A program made the position numbers and the translations under genes. The notes under the pieces were generated by a model, which worked only from the letters and a program-made list of their open reading frames with translations, did no database searches and was not told the DNA's origin. Below are positions 9,851 to 20,300 of a DNA stretch of 64,000 nucleotides, piece after piece. Source of the DNA: Flammeovirga pacifica (lineage in GTDB: Bacteria; Bacteroidota; Bacteroidia; Cytophagales; Flammeovirgaceae); assembly GCF_000807855.2 (NCBI RefSeq), contig NZ_JRYR02000001.1, positions 3,720,246 to 3,784,245 on the forward strand, in the 5' to 3' direction. Numbering within the stretch: the stretch's first letter is position 1; every line of letters starts with the position of its first letter.

Positions 9851-12800
9851 ATGAAGCTAGTAAAACTATTTTTTTATTTACTAACAATTACGACTTTAAG
9901 TTTTAATCAAGTAATGGGACAGGGGTTTGAAGAGAAATTTTTCCCTAATCTCCCACTGGTAAAAAACTCTGACTTAATTTCCGTTGATTTAAATAATGAT
10001 GGACAACAAGATATCATTATTGCTGGTGAAGATGCCTCAGGATCTTGGTTATTACAGGCATTACAATTTGATGGTTCACAATGGGTAAATCGAAGTAATG
10101 GCTTAACTGCTGTTCATCATCCTAAGTTAAATTCTTTTGATATTGATAAAGACGGTTTATTTGACTTACTAGTTTGTGGACAAGATGGACTAGGGAATGG
10201 GATAGTTACTGTTTACAAAAATTTAGGTAATGGTAATTGGTCTGATATCACTAATAATTTACCTCAGTTGTCTCAGTCAAATGGTTTATTTGGCGACTTC
10301 TTAATGAATGGAAACAATGGTTTGTTATTAACAGGACTTGAAAATGGAACAGCGGTAACAACATATTTTACCTATCAGCAAGGTGATAATTGGGTAGAAA
10401 ATCAAATAAATTTACCTGCTGCTTATAATGCTGAAATGTTGGCCTTTGATGCTGATGGTAATGGAACTTTAGATATTTTTATTGGCGGGAATAATAGTTT
10501 TGGAGGTCTCTTGTCTCAAATATATTTAAATAATGGGAAAGGGAATTGGACCCCTGCATCTACATCATTTGCTACATTAACTTCACAAAATGTAAAATTA
10601 GCTGATATCAATAGAGACGGTAGGTTAGATATCATTCAAAATGGATTTGGAAGTGGTGGTTTATCAATTACAAAGTTATTTTTAAACTTGGCATCAGGGT
10701 GGGTAGAAACCAATTGGGATATTCCACAAATAGCTGGAGGTGATTTAACCTTTTCAGATTTTAATGCCAATACATATCAAGATATAACCATTACAGGAGT
10801 AGATAATGATGGAAATAAGCAAACTTATATTTTGTTTAATGATGGAACTAAGTTTGTGGATAGTAGTATCGCTTTATCCGATATATCTGCAGGAAAAATA
10901 TTAGTAACAGATTGGGACAATGATCAGAACCTTGATTTAATTCTTACTGGAGAAACTTATGTTGGTATCAAATCTATACCCTATAATAATATTCAGAATG
11001 AAATACAACCAATAGTCAATTCACCTTCAAACCTCCAAAGCGTAACCACTCAAAATAATGTTGAAATAAGTTGGGACAATGTAGATACAGCTATTGGTTA
11101 TGATATTTTACTTGGTACTTCCTCTGGTAACTACGACTTATATCAAGGTAACGTCAATTCATTATCGAAAAAAATAAGATTTCAACCATATACATACGTA
11201 AATCGACTTAACTTATTTGAATTACAAGAAGGTAAATACTTTTTGAAAGTGATTGCTAGTGGAAGTAATCATCAAATATCTTCACCTTCAGATGAGCATG
11301 AATTTACGATTTGTGATAAACCGGATTTAGGTGAAGACATTACTGTTTGTAGTGGTGTTGATTTTTCCTTATCAGAAGGAACAGTAAACGATGTGGTTGT
11401 TTGGTCAACATTAGATGGAAACCAGTTAGGCCAAGGGAAAAGTCTTACAATATCTCTTTTAGCAACTACAGATATTGAAGTAGCAATAACAAAACCACTA
11501 GGTTGTACAGTAAAAGATACTATACGAGTAAATATTTTAGAATTACCTATAGTTGATATTGAGGATCAACAATTATGTTTCAATTCTACTACTCAACTAA
11601 CTGTCACCGGAGATTGGCAGAAAGTAAGATGGTTTGAAAAAGGAATAGAAGCTCCTATTGAGGAAGATAATTGGTTCATTATTATTGATGTAATAGAAAC
11701 GAAAGAATATGTAGCAGAGATTACTAATCATGAAGGTTGTATTAGTTACGATACTACGAAAGTTGAAATGATCACACTACCAGAATTTACTCTCGGTGAA
11801 GACATAGAGATATGTGAGGGAAATTCAGTGATGATAGAAATAGAAAATTTAAATGTATTTGAAACGATTGAATGGTATTCTAATTTTTCAGGTAAACTTG
11901 AAAACGATAATCAATTAACTTATCAACAAAATATTTTCAGTGATGAAACTTTTTGGGTAAAAGTAACAAGTCTTGAAGGATGTGAATTTTCAGATACTAT
12001 AAATGTCAATAAACTTGCCTTACCTGAGTTTTCATTAGGTGGAGATATCTCTATTTGTGAAAATGAAGTAGTTAACTTTAATATAGGGGAAGCATCTGAT
12101 AAAATAGAATGGTATTTAAAAAGTACAGGCAAAGTTTCTGATAATAATGAATACACTATGACCGTTACAGAAGATGATTCTCTTTGGTGTGTTAGAACAA
12201 ATGCTTTAGGATGTGTATGGTCGGATACTATTTATGTAGAGAAGCTGAAATTACCTGAATTTGATTTTCCAGAAAAGGTTGAAGTGTGTTTCCAAAATGA
12301 AGTAACATTAAATGTTGATGGAGATTGGAAAAGTACTTTATGGTTTGATATTCATGGAAAACCATTAACAGAAGAAAGTTCTAAGAATTACACTTTTACA
12401 GTGACTGATAATGCTCAAGTTATTGTGAAAGTAACTTCTTGGCAAGATTGTATAACTTTCGATACTGTGGATGTTGAAATGATTCCATTACCGATAGCAA
12501 AAGCAGGTGAAGATAAATCAATTTGTACTAGTCAATCTGTTAAAATTGGTGCTAATACTAATTCAGCTTATACATATTTATGGATCCCGTCTAATGGTTT
12601 GAGTAACGAGAATATAGCTCAACCTATAGCAAACCCTAAGTCAACAACAACTTATTATCTTAAAGTTACAGATACAAAAGGTTGTATGAGTGTTTTAGAT
12701 TCTATGACTGTTTTTGTAAATGAGTTTTACTCAGTAAATGCCGGCATTGATCAAGAAATATGTAAAGGTGAAGGAGTAGAATTAGGAGGCTACCCTATTG

Positions 12801-13495
12801 TTGAAGGAGGTGAAAATAATTATACTTTCTCTTGGTACCCTGCAGAAGGTATTGATGATCCTAATGTTTCTCATCCTATGGTGTTTCCTGATAAAACAAC
12901 TGAATATATAGTGACAGCTTCACTAGGAGATTGTATATCACATCAGGATACAGTAAAAATAACAGTAAGAGACTTGCCTACGATCACTATAAGTGAAGAC
13001 GTTGCCATTGGATATAAGGGTGAAACTACTTTAGAAGCAAAAGGTGGTAAATATTATTTATGGATGCCAGATTATAATATAGATCAACCTAATATAGCTA
13101 CACCAACTGTAAACCCTGAAGTAACAACAACTTACACAGTAAGAGTGATGTCAGAATTTGGATGTTCCTCAACAAAAAGTGTCACAGTACATGTAGGAAA
13201 CGAAATATTCATCCCCAATCTGTTTACTCCAAATCAAGATGGTAAGAATGATTTATTTCTGGTTTACGGAAAAGGAGTTAAGTCAATTTCTATAAAAGTG
13301 ACAGATCAACAGGGGGCATTAGTCTACAGTTCAGATAATGTAAATGATATTATGAGTGTAGGATGGGATGGAAAAATGGGAAGTAAAGAGCTTCCATCAG
13401 GTACCTATTTTTGGAAAATAAATGGAATCTACGAAGATGGAAGTGAAATTAGGTTTAAAGGAAATAACACAGGAACTATTAATCTATTACGCTAA
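9851..13495 (+). CDS. FG-GAP/VCBS and Ig-like secreted protein with gliding-type (type B) T9SS C-terminal domain
   Basis: Secreted protein of 1214 residues with a signal peptide of about 24 residues (ending VMGQ). Residues ~45-360 carry FG-GAP/VCBS calcium-type loops, for example DLNNDGQQDIII, DIDKDGLFDLL, DADGNGTLDIF and DINRDGRLDII, as in beta-propellers. An FN3-like stretch (~390-490) follows, then a row of cysteine-containing Ig/PKD-like modules (~490-1115). Residues 1118-1214 match the gliding-motility-associated C-terminal domain (FIPNLFTPNQDGKND ... LPSGTYFWKI), the type B T9SS signal. Type B cargos normally need a dedicated PorP/SprF partner, and one is encoded five bases downstream. 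Likely role: surface adhesin or recognition protein. Confidence 0.88.
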   Translation: MKLVKLFFYLLTITTLSFNQVMGQGFEEKFFPNLPLVKNSDLISVDLNNDGQQDIIIAGEDASGSWLLQALQFDGSQWVNRSNGLTAVHHPKLNSFDIDKDGLFDLLVCGQDGLGNGIVTVYKNLGNGNWSDITNNLPQLSQSNGLFGDFLMNGNNGLLLTGLENGTAVTTYFTYQQGDNWVENQINLPAAYNAEMLAFDADGNGTLDIFIGGNNSFGGLLSQIYLNNGKGNWTPASTSFATLTSQNVKLADINRDGRLDIIQNGFGSGGLSITKLFLNLASGWVETNWDIPQIAGGDLTFSDFNANTYQDITITGVDNDGNKQTYILFNDGTKFVDSSIALSDISAGKILVTDWDNDQNLDLILTGETYVGIKSIPYNNIQNEIQPIVNSPSNLQSVTTQNNVEISWDNVDTAIGYDILLGTSSGNYDLYQGNVNSLSKKIRFQPYTYVNRLNLFELQEGKYFLKVIASGSNHQISSPSDEHEFTICDKPDLGEDITVCSGVDFSLSEGTVNDVVVWSTLDGNQLGQGKSLTISLLATTDIEVAITKPLGCTVKDTIRVNILELPIVDIEDQQLCFNSTTQLTVTGDWQKVRWFEKGIEAPIEEDNWFIIIDVIETKEYVAEITNHEGCISYDTTKVEMITLPEFTLGEDIEICEGNSVMIEIENLNVFETIEWYSNFSGKLENDNQLTYQQNIFSDETFWVKVTSLEGCEFSDTINVNKLALPEFSLGGDISICENEVVNFNIGEASDKIEWYLKSTGKVSDNNEYTMTVTEDDSLWCVRTNALGCVWSDTIYVEKLKLPEFDFPEKVEVCFQNEVTLNVDGDWKSTLWFDIHGKPLTEESSKNYTFTVTDNAQVIVKVTSWQDCITFDTVDVEMIPLPIAKAGEDKSICTSQSVKIGANTNSAYTYLWIPSNGLSNENIAQPIANPKSTTTYYLKVTDTKGCMSVLDSMTVFVNEFYSVNAGIDQEICKGEGVELGGYPIVEGGENNYTFSWYPAEGIDDPNVSHPMVFPDKTTEYIVTASLGDCISHQDTVKITVRDLPTITISEDVAIGYKGETTLEAKGGKYYLWMPDYNIDQPNIATPTVNPEVTTTYTVRVMSEFGCSSTKSVTVHVGNEIFIPNLFTPNQDGKNDLFLVYGKGVKSISIKVTDQQGALVYSSDNVNDIMSVGWDGKMGSKELPSGTYFWKINGIYEDGSEIRFKGNNTGTINLLR

Positions 13496-13500
13496 AGCAA

Positions 13501-15027
13501 ATGACTGAAATATTAAATAAAATAAAATGGTTAAGTGTTTTCATTCTTTTGCTAGTGCTTTCAATAATGAAAACAGAGGCTCAAGTATCAGGTTATGATG
13601 CATTAAGAGAGTATGCACCTTTAAGGATATCACCTGCTTGGGGAGGATTTAATACAGATGCTTCCGTTGGTTTATTACATAAATCTATTAATTATGGTGA
13701 AGGAGTTCATAGAAGTAGAAGTATTGTAACAGCTGTGCTACCATGGATAAATAAAGAGACTAAATTAGTTCAAGGCGGTGGAGGACTTTATTTTCTAAAT
13801 GAGTCACCATCTCAGAGTATCGGTTTTAAAACGCAAGAAATAGGAGGCTCTTTTGCCTATACAGTTCGATTGAATAAAAATCATGATTTAGCCTTAGGTT
13901 TAGGAGGGTCATGGACTTCCATTCAACTTTCAACAGATGGTCTTACGACCGGAAGTTTGTGGCATCCAATATATGGATTCATTCCAGATGCAGAAATTAA
14001 TGAAATTATTCACTCAGAAAGAAATAGTTATCTAAGTGTTTATAGTGGTCTATTATGGTCTAGTTTAGACAAATACAACCGAGAAAGACATAGATTAGGA
14101 GTAAATATATACAGAATGAATTCCCCTGAGAATAGATCTGATTTATCTTCTGATTATTTAAACCTTGGTTATAGTATTACTGCTTCAATTACCATGTGGG
14201 CTCATCCTAGTCTTTCGATTACACCTGATATGATTTTTGAATATGCAGACAATAGACAATTTATTCAAGGGGCAGTTTGGGGTGGTTATCATTTCTATAA
14301 TGAAAATCCAACTGATCCAATTAGTACAGGAAGTTTAGCTGCTGCATTATCCTATAGTAATAATGGGAGTTTTGGTCTTGGATTTAAGTTTGATCAAAAA
14401 AATTATGAATTAGCCATGTTTAATTATTTTGGTACTAGATCAAATGATATATCTATGCCAAACCAATCTTCTTTTGAAGTTGCATTTAAATTAAAAAATG
14501 TACGAGGCAAAAGAAGAAGGAACAAAGAGACATATTATAAATCAACAGCTGTAAGTGATCATTCCCAAAATTATAAATACAGAACATTTAATGAAGATAG
14601 AGAAGCTATTGTAACAGATGCTGATGATATCGATCAACCTTCTTCAAATGATTTTGTAGAAAAGGAACCTAAATCTGGTAGTGTAGATAAACCCATCATT
14701 TATACTTTACAGTATAGATTAAACGAAACAAGGCTCACAAGAAACTCTCAGCTTCAGCTCGATTATACTGTAAAGCTTCTTATGGATAATCCAGATTTAA
14801 GTATAAAGATTATTGGACACAGTGATGACTTAGGAATGCCAAAAGTGAAAGCAAAGATAGCTTGGGAGAGAGCAAAACAAATCCGAGACTATTTTTGGAC
14901 AAATGGGGTTGAAAAACACAGAGTTCAAGCCACTTCTAAATCAGATAATGTACCATTAGTTGATAATGATACGGATGAAAATAGAGCACTAAATAGGCGT
15001 GTCGAACTTTTAATCTTTGAAAGATAA
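13501..15027 (+). CDS. PorP/SprF family outer-membrane protein fused to an OmpA-like peptidoglycan-binding domain
   Basis: 508 residues: signal peptide to about residue 28 (ending KTEAQ), a PorP/SprF-type beta-barrel at ~29-340 (LREYAPLRISPAWGGFN near the start), a polar linker at ~340-390, and an OmpA C-terminal domain at ~395-508 with IIGHSDDLG and NRALNRRVELLI. SprF-type proteins assist export or attachment of type B T9SS substrates, so the protein immediately upstream is the obvious partner. Most PorP/SprF proteins are about 300 residues and end after the barrel. The OmpA extension would tie the barrel to peptidoglycan. The stop overlaps the next start by one base (TAATG), indicating translational coupling. 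Confidence 0.88.
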   Translation: MTEILNKIKWLSVFILLLVLSIMKTEAQVSGYDALREYAPLRISPAWGGFNTDASVGLLHKSINYGEGVHRSRSIVTAVLPWINKETKLVQGGGGLYFLNESPSQSIGFKTQEIGGSFAYTVRLNKNHDLALGLGGSWTSIQLSTDGLTTGSLWHPIYGFIPDAEINEIIHSERNSYLSVYSGLLWSSLDKYNRERHRLGVNIYRMNSPENRSDLSSDYLNLGYSITASITMWAHPSLSITPDMIFEYADNRQFIQGAVWGGYHFYNENPTDPISTGSLAAALSYSNNGSFGLGFKFDQKNYELAMFNYFGTRSNDISMPNQSSFEVAFKLKNVRGKRRRNKETYYKSTAVSDHSQNYKYRTFNEDREAIVTDADDIDQPSSNDFVEKEPKSGSVDKPIIYTLQYRLNETRLTRNSQLQLDYTVKLLMDNPDLSIKIIGHSDDLGMPKVKAKIAWERAKQIRDYFWTNGVEKHRVQATSKSDNVPLVDNDTDENRALNRRVELLIFER

Positions 15028-15527
15028 TGAGAATAACAAAAATGATTATATCGTTATTATTATTACTATTTACATTTAATAATGTAACAGGACAAGTACT
15101 TGGTGTAGATGATTATTTTGTTAGAGCCATTAGTTTTAATGCTAAGACGTTTTTTCCTTGTTCAAGAACTGATAGGGTTGGAGGTTTACCTACGACTTAC
15201 TTAAAAAAAGGAACTTTATCTGGACAAATAATATTTTCATTGAAAGATTTACAAGGAGAATACATTAGGTATAAGGAAGATGGTATTAACTTTTCCGTTT
15301 GTGATCCTGGGACAGATGTTGAAGGAGGTGGAAAATGTAGGTGTCAATATGTAGAATTGACACAAGTAACAGGACCTTATGATGAAAGTTTTGGATTTAC
15401 TATATCTAATCCAAACAATGATACTGAGGGAGAAATAGAATTAATTATAAATAAAGAAGGAATTAATTTTACTATTAAATTATTGTGGTATAGAATAATA
15501 GAATCAAAACCTATTAAAGTAAACTAG
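15027..15527 (+). CDS. Small secreted protein, short member of a three-gene local family
   Basis: 166 residues with a clear signal peptide (to ~23, VTGQ). The mature part has a C-x-C pair (GGKCRCQYVEL) and ends with LLWYRIIESKPIK. The same C-x(1-2)-C followed by a [W/Y]-Y/T-x-[I/V]-x-x-[D/S]-[K/R]-P-[I/K]-K ending occurs in the proteins at 24158 and 24937, so I group the three as divergent paralogues. This one lacks their second half. No known family recognised. Overlaps the preceding gene by one base. Confidence 0.7.
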   Translation: MRITKMIISLLLLLFTFNNVTGQVLGVDDYFVRAISFNAKTFFPCSRTDRVGGLPTTYLKKGTLSGQIIFSLKDLQGEYIRYKEDGINFSVCDPGTDVEGGGKCRCQYVELTQVTGPYDESFGFTISNPNNDTEGEIELIINKEGINFTIKLLWYRIIESKPIKVN

Positions 15528-15552
15528 ATTTTAAACATAATCTTTTCAAATT

Positions 15553-17283
15553 TTGAAAGCTCGATTTTTTATAGCGTTACTATTTTTTATTACTCTGAGC
15601 AATACTTTCTCTCAACAATTAGATAAAATTGGCAAGGAGAACCCTGTTAAAATCTCTGGAGGACTGTCTTTTAACCAAACAGCTTATAGTGCTTGGGGAA
15701 TGGAAAGTAGACGAGACCCATACAGGTATATATTATCTGGTAATTTGAATTTTGATGTATATGGAATGGCAATCCCTGTTTCATTTACCTATTCAAATCA
15801 AGATTTTAATTACAACCAACCTTTTAATCAATTCTCTATTTCACCTACTTATAAGTGGTTAAATTTTCAATTGGGTTATGGTAATGTGAGTTTCTCTCCA
15901 TATACTCTTGGTGGTCACACATTTTTGGGTGCTGCGGTTTCGGGTAGTCCAAATGACCGCTGGGATTTTAGTGTGATGTATGGTAGATTAAGAGACGCTG
16001 TTTTATATGATGAAGAAAATCAGAACGGGGAACCTTCATTTAGAAGAATGGGGTATGGTTTTAAGACAGAGTATCGTCATAAAACAGGTAATATAGGAGT
16101 GACCTTATTTAAGGCAAAAGATGACCCATCCTCTTATAAATCAGACAGCATTCCAGAAGGACTTCTTCCTCAAGATAATTTATCAACTAGTGTCTATTTC
16201 GGGCAAGAAATTGTGAGCAATTTGACGATTCAATCTGAGATTGGAGTTTCAATTCTTACGACAAATACAAATGCAGAAAAAGCAGCGAATAAAGGGACTG
16301 ATTGGTTGTTTAATTCTAGAACATCAACTTCATCTTATTGGGCAGGCAATTTTGGTTTAAATTATCAATTTAAATCTTGGCTTTTTGGAACTTCCTATGA
16401 AAGAATAGGACCTGAGTATAGAACGCTAGGAAGTTATTATGCTAATAATGATTTAGAAACCATGAGTCTGAATATTAATGGTGCTCTGTTTAATTCGAAA
16501 GTAAATATTGGCGGTAATTTTGGAACACAAAGAAATAATATCGATGGGGAAAATAGCTCTGATATGTCCAATTTTAATATGGCATTAAACCTTAATTGGA
16601 TAGTTTCAAAAAAAGTAAATACTAGTTTTAATTATTCTAATTTTCGATCATATACTGTTATCAGAGACCAGTTCGAAGTGATTAACCAATCAGATCCTTT
16701 ACATCAATTTGATACATTAAACTATACACAATTAACTGATGCTGGTAATTTAAGTGTGAATTGGAATATCAGTGGATCAAAAAAAATAATTCAAAATCTT
16801 AATTTAAATCTTAATTATCAACAAACATCTGATCAACAGTCAGATCAAGCGGTAAATAATGCGAATAGTCAATTTTGGAATGGAGCTTTAGGATGGAATT
16901 GGGGGAATAAACCTTTAGATCTAAGGTTGGGATTTAGTGCGAATGGAAGTTATTCTTTTGCAGGTAATGATATTCCATCAACATTTACTGCGGGACCTAC
17001 TATTAGTTGTACAAAAGGCTTTTTAGATAAAAAAATTAAAGCAAGAACAAGTGTTTCAATGAATCAAAGTAGATCAGATAATATAGTACAATCTACTGTA
17101 ATTAGCTGGAGGTTAGGAGCGTCAACTACTTTAAATAAATCTCACTCTATTAATCTTTCTTCCGCTTTAATGAATAGGCAACGAAAAATTGAAGCAGAAG
17201 ATAATTCTATCACAGAGTTAACTGTTACTCTTACTTATGCATATAGGTTCTCAGCCTTCAATAAAAAAACAAGAAAAAACTAA
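15553..17283 (+). CDS. Predicted outer-membrane beta-barrel protein (TTG start)
   Basis: 576 residues. The start is TTG at 15553: it begins a good signal peptide (MKARFFIALLFFITLSNTFSQ, 21 residues), no ATG lies nearby, and the next in-frame Met is about 50 residues in. The mature protein consists of alternating polar/aromatic strands with many N, S and Y turns (for example NLNFDVYGMAIPVSFTYSN, LNLNWIVSKKVNTSFNYSN) and ends in a strand, as in a TonB-independent outer-membrane barrel. No enzyme motif. Its place between secreted proteins suggests a surface or export role, but that is inference. Confidence 0.7.
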   Translation: MKARFFIALLFFITLSNTFSQQLDKIGKENPVKISGGLSFNQTAYSAWGMESRRDPYRYILSGNLNFDVYGMAIPVSFTYSNQDFNYNQPFNQFSISPTYKWLNFQLGYGNVSFSPYTLGGHTFLGAAVSGSPNDRWDFSVMYGRLRDAVLYDEENQNGEPSFRRMGYGFKTEYRHKTGNIGVTLFKAKDDPSSYKSDSIPEGLLPQDNLSTSVYFGQEIVSNLTIQSEIGVSILTTNTNAEKAANKGTDWLFNSRTSTSSYWAGNFGLNYQFKSWLFGTSYERIGPEYRTLGSYYANNDLETMSLNINGALFNSKVNIGGNFGTQRNNIDGENSSDMSNFNMALNLNWIVSKKVNTSFNYSNFRSYTVIRDQFEVINQSDPLHQFDTLNYTQLTDAGNLSVNWNISGSKKIIQNLNLNLNYQQTSDQQSDQAVNNANSQFWNGALGWNWGNKPLDLRLGFSANGSYSFAGNDIPSTFTAGPTISCTKGFLDKKIKARTSVSMNQSRSDNIVQSTVISWRLGASTTLNKSHSINLSSALMNRQRKIEAEDNSITELTVTLTYAYRFSAFNKKTRKN

Positions 17284-17312
17284 CTTAAACAATAACTAAT
17301 ACTACTCGACTA

Positions 17313-20300
17313 ATGAAAAAAACATTCATCATATTACTTTTTATTATTGGTATTACCAATGTTTTTGCGTCTGTAGATGATCCAATTAGTCCTGCAGAAA
17401 GTAAATCGTCAAAGTTTAAGTTTAAAAAATTTAGGTCATTTGATGTAGAATTACCAAAAGAGGAATCTTTAGAAAATAAAGAGAACTTTTTTAACGACGA
17501 TAAAGAACAACCTGTATCAAAAAAAATAGCCAATATTAGAGGGGCTTTAAAGAAAGTAAAAGAAAACAAATTATTTACTTCTGTTTTTTCTGAAGCTGAT
17601 CTAATTTCTTTACCTGTAGGTATTCCCAAAAAGGTAGGTAATACTGAGTTTATTATTGTAATTGATAAGGTGAGATTAACTCCTCGAGGAACTTTAATTG
17701 ATGTGGGCTTAGTAATCGATTTTCCTAACTCAGATCAACAATTAGTTTTTGGAGCATTTGATGTAGCTTTTAGTCAAGAAAGGGGATTCGGAGGGCTTGG
17801 TAAATTGGCTTTGCTCAACAATTTTGAGGTCAACCTTTCAAAAGATATACGTTTAAATTTTAAAGGAACGACACAAAACGGCCAAACATTTGTCAATTGG
17901 GGATGTGATGGATACCAAGACATGGCTTTAGATTTTGAGGTAATATTTAATAAAGATCTTATTAGGCCTTGTGATGCTGAAGGGAATCCAATTCCTAAAA
18001 AAGAGATCATAGTTCCTGTTACATCACATATTGAAACTTTTGATGAATTAATCGTTGCTGTCAACCTTCCAAGATTTAGAATGGGTGAAGATCATGATCG
18101 AGGATTTATTTTTGAAGCATCAGATGTAGTATATGATCAATCTGAAACGAGAAATGCAAATATTCAATTTCCTGAAAATTATCATTCTACAGAATTTCTA
18201 GAAGAAGATACCAATCTTTGGAAGGGGTTTTATATCAGATACGCTGAAGTCACAATGCCAAGTGATTTTGATAAGGTAATGTATGAAAACCATTCCAGAG
18301 ATAAGGCTATAAAAGAGGCAGAAATTATATTAACAGATCAACAGAAAGCAGAAATGGCGAAAAGTGATAGTACTGCTTTAGCCAATGCTAGTAAGCACAA
18401 AACATCTTTTCAAGTAAGTAACTTAATTATTGATGATTATGGTTTAACAGCAAATTTCCAAGGCCATCAACTACTGTCATTAGAACAAGGAAATCTTGGT
18501 GGTGGTTGGGGACTATCACTAGTACATATTGAAGTAGAAATCCTTAAAGGGCAATTCATTTTTGCTAACATGAGTGGCGACCTTCAAGTCCCAATCACAG
18601 ATGATAATACACTATTAGCTTATGTAGCTGAAATAAGACATGGAGGGGATTTTCACTTTTATGCAGAAAATAGAGAAACATTACCTTTTGCTCCATTTGG
18701 TGATCAAAGTGAATTATTACTGGATAATACAATAATCACAATTGAGTTGACAGATGGTATTTTTTATGGAGCATTAGAAATTGATGGATCCATGAGTGTT
18801 AAATCCAAAGATTCGTCATTAGAATTAGCTGATATTGATTTTCAAGGTTTATTAATGGAAACTCGAGCTCCTTATATTTCTGTAGTCGCATTTGGTGCTA
18901 GTTCTGAGGCTATTGCTCAAAAATTATCGGGAAAAAATCTGACAATAAATGAAATAGGGATGTCTGCAACAGATGGTAATGTATCACTTAATGTAGATGC
19001 AACTATATCTCTTCACTCAGGATCAGAAGGTTTTGGTGGAGGAGGAGCTATTTCTGTTTGGGCTTATCGTGATAATGATGGGTGGAAATATAATGGCACT
19101 ATAGTTTCAAAAATTACTATCGAAGCAAGTAAAACGGGAGTTTATGACATAAAAGGTACGATTGCAATTTTACAAGATGATGAAACTTATGGAGATGTAT
19201 TTATAGGAGTTGTGGAAGCTCAACTAGGTCCAACTTGTGGCGCTAGTATTGGGATGGAAGCTACTGTAATGTTTGGTAAAAAAGACGATCTTAATTATTG
19301 GTACATAGATTGTTTGGCAATACTTCCTGAACCAGGTTTAACAGTGGGAACCATATCTTTCCAAGGTTTTGGAGGGGGCTTGTATTATGGAATGTCTAAA
19401 CTTCCTTCCGATATGGTTACTGCTTCAAATATAGAATCTGCAACAGGAGGAGTTTACGTGCCAGATGCAAGTGTAAGTTTTGGTTTAAAAGCCATTATCA
19501 TCTTTGCAATTCCTAAAAAAGAATCAATGCTTGCAGAGACCACTTTTGAAATGACCTTTAATAGAGGGGGTGGTATAAGGTACGCTATGTTTGCAGGTTG
19601 TGCTAGTATTATGACACCTCCTATGCCTCCAATTAAATTAGAAGAATTAGCTTCAACTGTGGATAACGAAGCCAAAAAAGATGCGAATGGAGAAAAACAA
19701 GAGGTAAAAAATATTGAGCCAGAAAAAGTGAGTTATGGAAGTGCCTATTTGAAAGAAGGAAATTCAAAGGTATTTGCTAAAATTCTTGTTGAAATGGATT
19801 TTCTAAATAATTCATTCCATGGTGAGCTTTCTGTTACAATTAATGCCGGAGCTATTGAAGGAGGAGGAGTAGCTGTTGTACATATAGAAGAAGAATCATG
19901 GTATTTACATATTGGTACCAACGAAAACCCAATTCAACTATCTTTCTTGGGAGGAGTGGAAGCATCTTCCTACTTTATGTTTGGAGATAATTTACCAAGT
20001 GGATTTAAGGCTCCTAAAGAAGTGATTGATATTTTAGGGAAAGATCCTACAGCTGATATTGATAATAGCAGAAATGAATCATTAATAAGCGATGGTAGAG
20101 GTGTAGCATTTGGAGCTGCAATTAAGTTTGGAACACCTGATCTTAACTTTTTAATGTTTTATGCAGATATAAAGGCAGGGTTAGGATTTGATTTAATGGT
20201 GAAAAACTACGGGGCAGGAGCTGTTTGTGCAAACACTGGAAGACAAATTGGTATTAATGGTTGGTTTGCTCAAGGTCAGATTTACGCTTACATAAAAGCA

